A stretch of DNA of 9,368 nucleotides, taken from NCBI GenBank assembly GCA_026692885.1, contig JAPLNJ010001230.1:26097-35464 (forward strand). Reading direction: 5' to 3'. Positions 1 to 8,400 of the stretch are shown here, in pieces; the stretch's first letter is position 1; each line of letters begins with the position of its first letter. Below the pieces are notes generated by a model. That model was not told where the DNA came from, did no database searches, and saw only the letters and a program-made list of their open reading frames with translations. The translations under genes and the position numbers were made by a program. This stretch comes from Planctomycetota bacterium. GTDB taxonomy: Bacteria; Planctomycetota; Planctomycetia; Pirellulales; Pirellulaceae.

Positions 1-107
1 CGGCAGGAGCCTCGCCCTCCCAGTTCGACGTTCCTTTAACTGCGCAGGACTCTCTATCGGGCGGTGGGCCTGCAGTTTCTCGAACTGGTGTCACACGGAG
101 TTATACG

Positions 108-3098
108 ATGAAGCCGCGAGTGAGATTCCCTGCGTGGACCGACCGCGTGGTCGCGTCTGTCCGAGACGCGAAACCCGGTCTCGGAGAGACCGGCCCACGT
201 GAAGCGGGTAGATTATTTCCGTCCGCCGGCCTGCGAAGCTTCGCTTGCTTGGTGATGGTCTGTGTCGCGGGTGTCGCCGGGCGCATCGGGATGGCCGCGG
301 AAGTCCAAGGACAGTTCATCCTGGAGGCGATCCCGGCGGCTCATTTCCAGCTGCACGGCTTCGTGGGCGAGCGGGTCCAGGCGAACGCCGAGCACTGGCT
401 GAGCGTGGCCCCCCAGAACAATCCCGGTCTGTTGGACATGTTCGCGCGGCGCGACTCGGGCGTGAAGCCGGACCTCATGCCGTGGGCCGGTGAGTTCGTC
501 GGCAAGTACCTGATTTCCGGCGTGCAGGCGTTGCGCATGTCGGACGACCCGAAACTCAAGCAGGCACTGCAGCAAGTCGTCGACCGCCTGCTCGCACTCC
601 AGGCCGAGGACGGCTACCTCGGACCCTGGCCAAAGCCCGAACGGCTCCGCGGTCAGTGGGATTTGTGGGGCCATTACCACGTGCTGCTGGGCTTGCTGAT
701 GTGGTCCGAGCACACCGGCGACCGGCGCGCGCAAGCGGCGGCCGAACGGATCGCTGACTTGGTCTGCCAGACCTGCCTGGGGACCGGCTTCCGCGTGTTC
801 GACGCCGGCTCGCAGGAAATGAATATGGCCATCCTGCACGGCTTGGCTTTAATGTACGAGAAGACCGGCAACCCGCGTTACTTACAGCTGGCCAAGGACG
901 TGCTGCAGGACTTCCAGCGGGCTGGTGACTACTACCGCACCGGCTTGGCAGGCAAGGAATACTTCCGCACCCCACGCCCTCGCTGGGAGAGTCTGCACAG
1001 CGTGCAGGGACTCGCCGAACTGTACCGCATCACGGGCGACGCGTCGTTCCGCCAGGCGTTCCTGCACCACTGGGCCAGCATCCGCCGCTTCGATTTCCGC
1101 AATACCGGCGGCTTCTCCTCCGGCGAGCAGGCGACCGGCAATCCGTTTCGGAACGACGCCATCGAAACCTGTTGCGTCGTGGCCTGGCAGACCGTGATGA
1201 TCGATGCCTTGCGACTGACCGGCGACGCCACCATCGCCGATGACTTGGAACTGAGCACGCTGAACGCGATGCTCGGCGCGCAGCATCCCTCCGGTGCCTG
1301 GTGCACCTACGACACGCCGATGGCGGGCCAACGACTGCCGTCGCACATCCAGATCAATTTTCAGGTCCGCCCGGGCACGCCGCACTTGAACTGCTGCTCG
1401 GTCAATGGCCCCCGCGGTTATGGTTCGATCAGCCAATGGGGGCTGCTGCGGCTCGGCCAGGGCGTCGCTCTCCCAGGCACCGCACGAAAAGCGGCTGGCG
1501 AGACCCTGGTGGTCAATTACTTCGGCCCGCTGCAGGCGACCCTGCAACTCGCGGATGGCACGCCCGTGACCGTCACCCAAGAGACGGACTATCCGGTCGG
1601 CGGCCAGGTGACGCTGAAGATCGAAACGAAGGAGAAGCTCGCTCAAAGATTCACGCTCGCCCTGCGGATCCCGGCTTGGTCCAAACGGACCCAAGTAAAC
1701 GTGAACGGCACGCCGGTGGCGAACGTCACGCCGGGCCGGTATCTCGAACTCGAGCGGAGTTGGCAGGCGGGTGACCGAGTGACGGTCCAGTTCGACATGA
1801 CGGTCCGCTGTGAGCCTGGCGATTTGGAGCAATACGGCCACGTCGCGCTGTATCGCGGCCCGCTGCTGTTGGCCTGGGACAGCCGCTTCGGCGCAGGTTC
1901 TGCGCCGAAGCTGGACGTGACGAAGTTAGACCAAGCTCAGGTGCGGTCGATCGACGAGGCAATCGTCAAGGCGGCGGGCGCCTACCGGCCGTGGCTGGTG
2001 TTGGACGTACCCGCGGCGGCTGGCGGGACGGTACGGCTGCTCGACTTTGCCAGCGCCGGCGCGACCACGACTGACGGCAAACCGCTGAGCAGCTACACCA
2101 GTTGGTTGCCCGCCGACAACTTGCCGCCGCCCAGGCCGGTGGCTTGGCAGCCGGCCGACCGCTCGATTGTCGGACCGGGGCCGATTCGCTTTGTGTGGCG
2201 GAAGCCTGCCACCCCGGCCCTAGCGACGCGGAAGCACACCGTCATGGTCTCGGCCTCGCCGACCTTCGAGTCGGTCCTCCTGAGCTACGGCGACCAGCCC
2301 GGCGACTCGTTGATCGTCCCCCCGGAGGAAGCGGCGAAGTTACAGCCGCAGACCACGTATTTCTGGAAGATCGTCGCCCGCAACGAGCACGGACAAGCGG
2401 AGAGCGTTCCGCCCTACAAACAGTTCCGTCTGGACCCGACGGCTCCGTCGCTGGCCAATCATTGGCCGTACGGGCAGCGGGACGCGGACCAGATGATCGT
2501 CGCGGCGCCGCTGGCGGGCGACGTCAAGCCGTCCTACGGCGAGTTGCTGGATGCCCGCGGCTGGAAATTGGCGGCCGGCGTGGACGGGAAGGACGGCGGT
2601 GCCATCGAACTGGACGGCCGGAACGGCCTAGTGCGTTACCGGCTGCTGCAGTTTCCGGAGGAATCCTTCGCGGTCTCGCTGTGGGTCTCGGTCACGGCCC
2701 TGCCGACCACGCAGTACGGCCAGATCTTCAGTGGCTGGGCCGGGGGCGGCGATGATCCTTTGCGGCTGTTCATCTCCGGTGGCAAACTCTCCGCACGCAT
2801 CGAGGCGGGCAAGTTCTACGACACGGAGTCGGTCCCGGTACAGACGGGCAAGTGGTATCACGTGGCCGGGGTCAAGCAGGAGACCAAGCTCACGCTGTAC
2901 GTCGACGGGCAGGCCCGCTCGACGATCGCCGTGCCAACGTCCATCACGTCCCAGGCGGCCGATTTCGCCCTGGGCGGCAACCCGCACTTCGCGGGCGGTC
3001 CCGAGTTCCTGGCGGCCCGTTTGGCCGACCTGCGGTGCTATGCCCGCGCGCTGTCGGCGGACGAAGTGTCTCGGCTCCACCGCGACGGTCCCCGGTGA
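108..3098 (+). CDS. Secreted GH127-family beta-L-arabinofuranosidase with FN3-like and LamG domains
   Basis: Probable exo-acting glycoside hydrolase that removes beta-L-arabinofuranose from plant or algal glycans outside the cytoplasm. Residues ~65-640 match the GH127 (formerly DUF1680) fold: an alpha/alpha barrel, then beta domains. The GH127 zinc/cysteine site is visible as E353-T-C355-C356 and C429-C430, spaced much as in HypBA1 (E338, C340, C417, C418). C429 would be the nucleophile and E340, in SSGEQ, the likely acid/base; these roles are inferred. An FN3-like segment (~675-777) and a LamG/concanavalin-like domain (~795-990) follow, probably for carbohydrate binding. A hydrophobic stretch (44-64) ending GMAAE resembles a signal peptide but follows an unusually long ~43-residue N-region. 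The ATG at 108 is preferred because GGAG lies 7 bases upstream; the internal Met50 lacks one. The gene converges on dapL. Exact substrate is uncertain, since GH127 relatives include other specificities. Confidence 0.85.
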   Translation: MKPRVRFPAWTDRVVASVRDAKPGLGETGPREAGRLFPSAGLRSFACLVMVCVAGVAGRIGMAAEVQGQFILEAIPAAHFQLHGFVGERVQANAEHWLSVAPQNNPGLLDMFARRDSGVKPDLMPWAGEFVGKYLISGVQALRMSDDPKLKQALQQVVDRLLALQAEDGYLGPWPKPERLRGQWDLWGHYHVLLGLLMWSEHTGDRRAQAAAERIADLVCQTCLGTGFRVFDAGSQEMNMAILHGLALMYEKTGNPRYLQLAKDVLQDFQRAGDYYRTGLAGKEYFRTPRPRWESLHSVQGLAELYRITGDASFRQAFLHHWASIRRFDFRNTGGFSSGEQATGNPFRNDAIETCCVVAWQTVMIDALRLTGDATIADDLELSTLNAMLGAQHPSGAWCTYDTPMAGQRLPSHIQINFQVRPGTPHLNCCSVNGPRGYGSISQWGLLRLGQGVALPGTARKAAGETLVVNYFGPLQATLQLADGTPVTVTQETDYPVGGQVTLKIETKEKLAQRFTLALRIPAWSKRTQVNVNGTPVANVTPGRYLELERSWQAGDRVTVQFDMTVRCEPGDLEQYGHVALYRGPLLLAWDSRFGAGSAPKLDVTKLDQAQVRSIDEAIVKAAGAYRPWLVLDVPAAAGGTVRLLDFASAGATTTDGKPLSSYTSWLPADNLPPPRPVAWQPADRSIVGPGPIRFVWRKPATPALATRKHTVMVSASPTFESVLLSYGDQPGDSLIVPPEEAAKLQPQTTYFWKIVARNEHGQAESVPPYKQFRLDPTAPSLANHWPYGQRDADQMIVAAPLAGDVKPSYGELLDARGWKLAAGVDGKDGGAIELDGRNGLVRYRLLQFPEESFAVSLWVSVTALPTTQYGQIFSGWAGGGDDPLRLFISGGKLSARIEAGKFYDTESVPVQTGKWYHVAGVKQETKLTLYVDGQARSTIAVPTSITSQAADFALGGNPHFAGGPEFLAARLADLRCYARALSADEVSRLHRDGPR

Positions 3099-3108
3099 AT
3101 AGAACTCG

Positions 3109-4341
3109 CTAGAACATCAACCGGAGACGTTTCAGCCGGGCCTCGGTTTCGGCCATCAGCGCGTCTTCGGCCGCTTCGCCTGCGGCCTCGTAGGTGACCG
3201 AGAAACGCAAGTACGAGCCGGCGTCGTCCCAGGGGACGGTCACAATCGACTGCTCGGTGATCAGGTACTGGCTGGCGGCTTCCGCCGTGTCGAAGGCCGG
3301 ACCGCCCTGCAGTCCTCGGGGCGCGCGGGTGTACAGGAAGTACGAGCCGCCGGGCAGGCGGCACTGGAATCCGCATCGCGACAAGGTCAGCCTTAGCTTC
3401 TCCATCCGCCGCAGATACTTCGCGCGCACCTGCACGGGAATCGAGTCGTCATCCAACGCCGCCGCGGCCGCCTTCTGGATGGCGATGAACTGGCCCGAGT
3501 CGCTGTTGTCCTTCACGTCGGCATAGGCCCGCACGATCCGTTCGTGGCCGCAGACCCAGCCCAGTCGCCAGCCGATCATGTTGAAGCTTTTTGACATCGA
3601 ATGGATTTCGACCCCGACCTCCTTCGCACCCGGCATCGAAAGGAAGCTGAGCGGCCGCCCCTGCAACGTCAGCATGATGTGCGCGGCGTCCTGCACGACC
3701 ACGATCCGATGCGACTTCGCGAAATCGATCACCTGCTGGTAGAACTCAGGCGTGGCGACCTTGCCGGTCGGGCTGTTCGGGTAATTCAGCACCAGCAGTT
3801 TGGCCTTCTGCAACACGTCGCCGGGAATCGCTTCGAGATCCGGCAGGAAATCGTTTTCGGCCAACAGCGGCAGTCGATAGACCGTGCCCCCGTAGTACCG
3901 CGTGTGCGTACCCGCCACCGGATAGCCGGGGACCGTCATCAGCGTCACATCGCCCGGATTGATGAAGCAGGCCGGCAGCATCGCCAAGGCCGGCTTGGAG
4001 CCAATGCAGTGGTTGATTTCTTTCTCCGGATCCAACTGGACGCCGAAATTGCGCTGCATGAAGCGGGCCGCGGCCGCCTTGTATTCGGCGATGCCGTTGT
4101 CCGCGTAGCCGCGGTTTTCTGGCTTGTGGATCTCTTGGGCCATCCGCTCCCGCACCGTGGGCGGTGCCATTTCGTCGTTTTCGCCGATGCCAAAATCCAA
4201 CAACCCGCGTTCCGGGTGCTCCGCCAGAACCTTCCGCTTGGCTCGTTTGATCTTCTCGAACTTGTAGATCTCCGCACCCTTGCCGTAATCGACGCCGCCG
4301 ATGCGTTCTGCGAACAGTTCCTGAAAATAGGGATCAGCCAT
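3109..4341 (-). CDS. dapL: LL-diaminopimelate aminotransferase (DapL-like, PLP fold type I)
   Basis: A 410-residue cytoplasmic PLP enzyme. DapL transfers an amino group from glutamate to tetrahydrodipicolinate, giving LL-diaminopimelate for lysine and peptidoglycan synthesis in one step. Visible aminotransferase class I/II features are NYPNSPTG (186-193), the PLP-ring aspartate in VVQDAAH (D218), the Schiff-base lysine in HSMSKSFNMIGWRLGW (K251), and the carboxylate-binding arginine in YLRFSV (R379). The segment KDNSDSGQFIAIQ (277-289) and the opening FAERIGG are typical of DapL rather than AspC. Length matches the family (~410). The reading frame is open upstream to an ATG at 4434, but those 31 extra residues look unlike the family and would include the candidate promoter, so MADPYF at 4341 is chosen; no strong Shine-Dalgarno is seen. 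It ends 10 bp from the convergent hydrolase. A related aminotransferase of different specificity is possible. Confidence 0.82.
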   Translation of the reverse strand: MADPYFQELFAERIGGVDYGKGAEIYKFEKIKRAKRKVLAEHPERGLLDFGIGENDEMAPPTVRERMAQEIHKPENRGYADNGIAEYKAAAARFMQRNFGVQLDPEKEINHCIGSKPALAMLPACFINPGDVTLMTVPGYPVAGTHTRYYGGTVYRLPLLAENDFLPDLEAIPGDVLQKAKLLVLNYPNSPTGKVATPEFYQQVIDFAKSHRIVVVQDAAHIMLTLQGRPLSFLSMPGAKEVGVEIHSMSKSFNMIGWRLGWVCGHERIVRAYADVKDNSDSGQFIAIQKAAAAALDDDSIPVQVRAKYLRRMEKLRLTLSRCGFQCRLPGGSYFLYTRAPRGLQGGPAFDTAEAASQYLITEQSIVTVPWDDAGSYLRFSVTYEAAGEAAEDALMAETEARLKRLRLMF

Positions 4342-4388
4342 GGTGTGTTCTATCTCGCGATGGTGTCGACTAGCCAATTCAGTCCAAA

Positions 4389-4417
4389 ACTTTAACGCGC
4401 AACACGCCGATCGACAA
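4389..4417 (-). promoter_or_regulatory. Candidate sigma-70-type promoter for dapL
   Basis: Read on the minus strand, TTGTCG (4417-4412) and TAAAGT (4394-4389) are separated by exactly 17 bases and each matches four of six consensus bases. Transcription would start near 4382, giving a leader of about 40 bases before the ATG at 4341. The match is modest and planctomycete promoters are poorly defined, so this is a suggestion only. Confidence 0.27.
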
Positions 4418-4460
4418 CGCCTGTTCGACAACACCCGTCCCCGAACGGCCCGCTACGACA

Positions 4461-4466
4461 TACAAT
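4461..4466 (+). promoter_or_regulatory. Candidate -10 box of coaX, possibly giving a leaderless mRNA
   Basis: TACAAT lies 7 bases before the coaX ATG (4474), and no purine-rich ribosome site is visible between them. If used, transcription would start at or next to the ATG. There is no good -35 hexamer at the standard distance (4438-4443 reads tccccg), so the call is weak. Confidence 0.22.
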
Positions 4467-4473
4467 ATTCCGC

Positions 4474-5304
4474 ATGAACGAACCACCGAACGAACACCTG
4501 CTGGCTGTGGATATCGGCAACAATCAAATCAAGCTGGGATTGCTGGCCGCCCATTCCGGCGCCGGTTGGCCGGAGCCGAAATCGGTGTTCCAGGTTGCCA
4601 GCAGCGCTGCGTCTTTGGCCGGTTTGGCGGAGCGGCTGCCACCCCACCAGCTCATCTGGTGCGTGGCCACCGTGCACCGCGAAGCCGAACGACGACTGGC
4701 GGAGTGGGTCGCCGAACAACGCCCTGGGGATCGTTATCAGCTGCTCCAGAACCAGTTGCTGCCGATCGAGATCCGCGTGGACCAGCCGGAACGCGTGGGC
4801 ACCGATCGCTTGCTCGCGGCAGTCGCCGTGAATGGGCTGCGTCAGGCAGACCGGGCCGCCATCATCATCGACGCCGGCACAGCGATCACGGTGGACTTGG
4901 TCTCCGCGGACGGCGCGTTTCAAGGCGGGGTGATTCTGCCGGGCTTCGGCATGATGGCTCGGGCGTTGGCACGGGACACGGATCTCTTACCGTTAGTCGA
5001 AGGTTCCTTGAACGATCAGCCGCCGGCCGTGGTCGGCAAGTCCACGGTTGCGGCAATTCGCAGCGGCCTGTATTGGGGCAGCGTCGGCGCCGTCTGCGAA
5101 CTGGTGCGGCGAATCGCTGGCGGAGTGGACCACGAGCTCGAAATATTTGTCGCAGGCGGCGATGCGGCCCGCTTAGCACCCTACTTGCCCGCCACGGCGC
5201 AGGTCGTGCCCGAACTGGTTCTGTCCGGCATCGCCTTGGCCTGGCGCGCCTTGCCGCAAGATGTAGGGTGGGCCAAGTACTCGCGGCCCACCAGCGTTAC
5301 GTAG
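4474..5304 (+). CDS. coaX: Type III pantothenate kinase
   Basis: Phosphorylates pantothenate to 4'-phosphopantothenate, the first step of coenzyme A synthesis, in the cytoplasm. It belongs to the ASKHA (actin-like) fold. Visible motifs are the phosphate-1 loop AVDIGNNQIKLG (11-22), the pantothenate-site motif ERVGTDRLLAA (106-116), the second phosphate motif IIDAGTAITVD (131-141), GGVILPGFGMM (151-161), and the adenosine-side FVAGGDA (225-231). The family is usually ~255 residues. This protein has 276 because its last 13 residues (264-276, VGWAKYSRPTSVT) are translated from a 38-bp intergenic repeat, and the TAG stop is the start of the next copy of that repeat. The catalytic core looks complete, so the tail is probably tolerated. 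It is divergent from dapL with 132 bp between starts. No operon partner is visible; the next gene begins 173 bp downstream beyond a repeat cluster. Confidence 0.9.
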   Translation: MNEPPNEHLLAVDIGNNQIKLGLLAAHSGAGWPEPKSVFQVASSAASLAGLAERLPPHQLIWCVATVHREAERRLAEWVAEQRPGDRYQLLQNQLLPIEIRVDQPERVGTDRLLAAVAVNGLRQADRAAIIIDAGTAITVDLVSADGAFQGGVILPGFGMMARALARDTDLLPLVEGSLNDQPPAVVGKSTVAAIRSGLYWGSVGAVCELVRRIAGGVDHELEIFVAGGDAARLAPYLPATAQVVPELVLSGIALAWRALPQDVGWAKYSRPTSVT

Positions 5305-5372
5305 GGAGGGCCAAGTACTCGCGGCCCACCAGCGTTATGTAGGGTGGGTCAAGTACTCGCGGCCCACCAGCG
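5263..5372 (+). repeat. Three direct copies of a 38-bp palindromic repeat
   Basis: Copies lie at 5263-5300, 5301-5338 and 5339-5372 (the last is cut to 34 bp). Copies 1 and 2 differ at two positions only, and copy 3 has one change within its core. Each unit begins GTAGGGTGGG and contains the inverted arms GGTGGGCC and GGCCCACC around an AGTACT-containing centre, so each can fold alone. The first copy is translated as the end of coaX. They abut without spacers, so this is not a CRISPR array. It resembles REP-type intergenic elements. Confidence 0.9.
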
Positions 5373-5426
5373 AGAGCAATCCGTTTCCGCAGAATCGGTG
5401 GGCCGCGAGTACTTGGCCCACCCTAC
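5339..5426. repeat. Long inverted repeat: 30-bp stem, 28-base loop, downstream of coaX
   Basis: Repeat copy 3 (5339-5368) faces an inverted fourth copy (5397-5426), giving 30 pairs with a single G-U wobble in RNA and a loop at 5369-5396. It starts 35 bases after the coaX stop and ends 52 bases before the NACHT gene. It could end or protect the coaX transcript, though no clean U-tract follows, so terminator function is inferred only. Confidence 0.85.
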
Positions 5427-5477
5427 GATTCTTTCACAGCCTGAAAGTGCCGCGTCACCATTGCGGAGTCCACGACC

Positions 5478-8400
5478 ATGCATGCCCCGATCGTCTTCGT
5501 CTCGTCCACATCCGAGGACCTCAAGCCGCATCGCACCGCCACGTGCGAGGCGGCTGATCGCTGCGATTTCCTGGTGCGGAAGATGGAGTGTTTTACGGCC
5601 GGCGCGAACCCGCCGCTGGACGAGTGCCTGGCGAAAGTCGACCAAGCCGACCTGCTGGTGCTGATCGTCGCCCATCGGTTCGGCTGGGTCCCGGACGGAC
5701 AGCGTGTGCGTAAAGACAACCGCAAGAGCATCACCTGGCTGGAATGCGAACGGGCGATCGAGGCCGGCAAGGACGTCTTGGCTTTCCTGGTGGACGAGGC
5801 GTACAACTGGCCCCTCGAACTCCGCGAGGAATACCGTCTGGCAGAGGCAGCGCTTGCCGGCCAGCTCACCGCGGAACTGGCCACAGACATCCAATGGCGA
5901 GTCCAGCGGCTGCAAGCCTTCAAACGCAAGCTCTGCGACCAACGGATCATCGCCAAATTCACCACGCCCGACACGCTGCAATTACAGATCGTCGAAGCGC
6001 TGCGCGAATGGCGGAAACGGCATCCCGAATTCGCGGTCGCAACTCCAACGCCGACCGGCGCCGAGGCGTCCTGCGATCCCACGTCTTACCTCAAGGCATT
6101 GGACGAAGACACGGCCTACATCAACATCCGCGGCATCCAGATTCGCAGCGGCCAAGCCAACCGGTTTCCGATCGACGAGTTGTACATCCCGCTGACCACG
6201 AGCTTTGAAGTTGCGCATTTTCGTAGGATGGGTCTCCCGACCCGTCCTTTTCCGATGTCTCTGAGGTCGGGTCGGAGACCCAACCTACAAGAAACGCCGC
6301 GAAAAGCGGACCCCAAAGCCACGCCGGGGCCGGATCGCGAACAGGCGGATTTCGAGGGCCGCCATGTCCAGCTGGACGAAGCCCTGCAGAGTCCCCGCCT
6401 GGTGATCATCGGTGATCCCGGTTCCGGCAAGTCCACGTTCCTGAACCGCATCGCGCATCGGCTGTGCCGCGCGCAGCTCGACCCGGCCGCCGCCGACCTG
6501 CCGCAGCAGACGCTGGGTCTGGCCGGTCAACCCTTCCCCGTGTTGGTCCGCATTGCCGAGCTGGTGGACCACATCCAAACCCACCGCGGCCGCAACGCCG
6601 GGCCCGCCAACTCCGACGCGCCGGACTGGCTGCTGCACTACCTGGCCCACCAGTGCCTGGAGAACCGTCAGGGCCTGACCGAACGCTTTCTGAAACAGCA
6701 ACTGGAGGACGGCAACACGCTGGTGCTGTTGGACGGCCTGGACGAAGCGCCCAGCGAGTCGCTGCGGGAAAACGTCTCGCAACTGATCCGCCGCGCCACA
6801 CGGGCCTTTGCCCGTTGCGGGTTCGTGGTCACCAGCCGTCCGGCGGCCTATCACGACGACGTGGTCCTGGCGGAATTCGACCAAGTGGACATCGACCGGC
6901 TGGACGACGCGGCCATCGAGACGTTCCTGCGGCGCTGGTACGCAGCCCTGTTTCCGGACAGCCCGCGGCAGGCGGCCGAGCACGGTGACCAGGTGCTGCA
7001 GGCCCTGCGAGAACGGATCGAAATCCGCTTGTTGGCGCGGAATCCCGTGATGCTCACCGCGCTGGGCGTGGTGCATTGGAACGAACGTCGGCTGCCCGAA
7101 CAGCGGGCCGACCTGTACGACTCGATCATCCGCTGGCTGTCGCTGTCCCGCAAGCAGCGGCCCGGTCGCCCGGCGCCGGAGACCACGGTCAACCTGCTGC
7201 AGGAGTTGGCCTTGGCCATGCAGCTGCATCCCGAAGGCCGCCAGGTCCAGTCCAATCGGCACGGGGCCGCCCAGATCCTGGCCCCGGAGCACCGCGATCG
7301 CAGCGAAGACAGCCCGATCGTCTGGGCCGAGCGTTTCCTGGAGCAGGAGGAGTTGGACAGCGGCGTCATCGTCCGCCGCGGCGACGACGTGCGGTTCTGG
7401 CATCTGACCTTCCAGGAGTTCTTGGCCGCCCGGGCCATCGCGGCGCGGGACGACGCCCAGCAGCGACAGATCCTGAGCATGACCGCCGCTGGCGGAACGC
7501 TGCGGATCTACGAGTCCGAGTGGCGGGAGATGGTCTTGCTGCTGGCCGGGGTGCTGTACCACCACGGCGACCGCCGAGTCGACCGGTTGTTCGCCATGGT
7601 GCTGGACCAACTGCCGGCCGACGCCTCGCTGGAGGACCGCGCCCGCTGCGTGGCCCTGCTGGGTGCCGCCGTCCAGGACTTGGCGCCGGTCAAGTACAAA
7701 CCGGGCGATGCCCGCTACCAAGCCCTGCTGGACGAGGTCTTTGGCCTGTTCGACCGCGAGCGCGCCGGGCGGGTTCCGATGCGTGTGGCGATCCAAGCCG
7801 CCGAAGCCCTGGGCCAGGCGGGCGACCCCCGTTTGACCGCGGCCCAGCGGGTTAAGAACTGGATCGCGATCCCCGCGGGGGAATTCCAGATGGGATCGCA
7901 GAAAAGGAATCGCCGCGAATCAAACTACGACGCCGAAATGGACGACCGCGAAGGGCCCGTCCACGCGGTGTGGCTGGACGAGTTCCACATCGCCAAGTAT
8001 CCGGTGACGGTGGCCGAATTCGCGAAATTCGTCGAGCAGGGCGGCTATCGAGATCAGCGCTGCTGGGCAGCTGGCGAATTCGGCCGCTGGCCGTCGCCCA
8101 ACGGCTGGGACGAGCAGCTGCAGCATCCCAACCGTCCCGTAGTGAACGTCAGTTGGTTCGAGGCGGCCGCCTTTGCCACCTGGTCCGGTTGTCGGCTGCC
8201 CACCGAAGCCGAATGGGAGCGGGCGGCGCGGGGAACCGCAGGCCGCCGCTGGCCGTGGGGGCCGGAGGATCCCGACGAGACACGGATGAACTACAGGCCG
8301 GGCAAGGACTGGAGCGAGAAACCGAACATCGGCTGTCCGACGCCTGTAGGTATCTATCCGCGAGGCGCAACCTCCGAGGGCATCTGCGATCTGGCCGGGA

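Noticed and set aside
882..1841. A 319-codon open frame on the minus strand opposite the GH127 gene
   Set aside because: A shadow of the GH127 frame: Arg/Gln/His-rich, with no recognisable domain and no ribosome site noted.
3601..4395. A 264-codon plus-strand open frame opposite dapL
   Set aside because: It lies wholly antisense to conserved DapL motifs, and its composition is typical of a complementary-frame artefact.
4342..4434. N-terminal extension of DapL to an upstream ATG at 4434
   Set aside because: The 31 extra residues are Cys/Arg-rich and unlike the family, and they would cover the likely promoter. The 410-residue form from 4341 matches the usual length.
5263..5426. CRISPR array
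   Set aside because: The direct copies abut without spacers, one copy is inverted and one is translated, and no cas gene is present.
6285..7796. A 503-codon open frame on the minus strand opposite the NACHT gene
   Set aside because: It is the complement of a well-supported NACHT coding region in GC-rich DNA. Its translation is low in structure (Gln/Arg/Val-rich) and shows no family motif.
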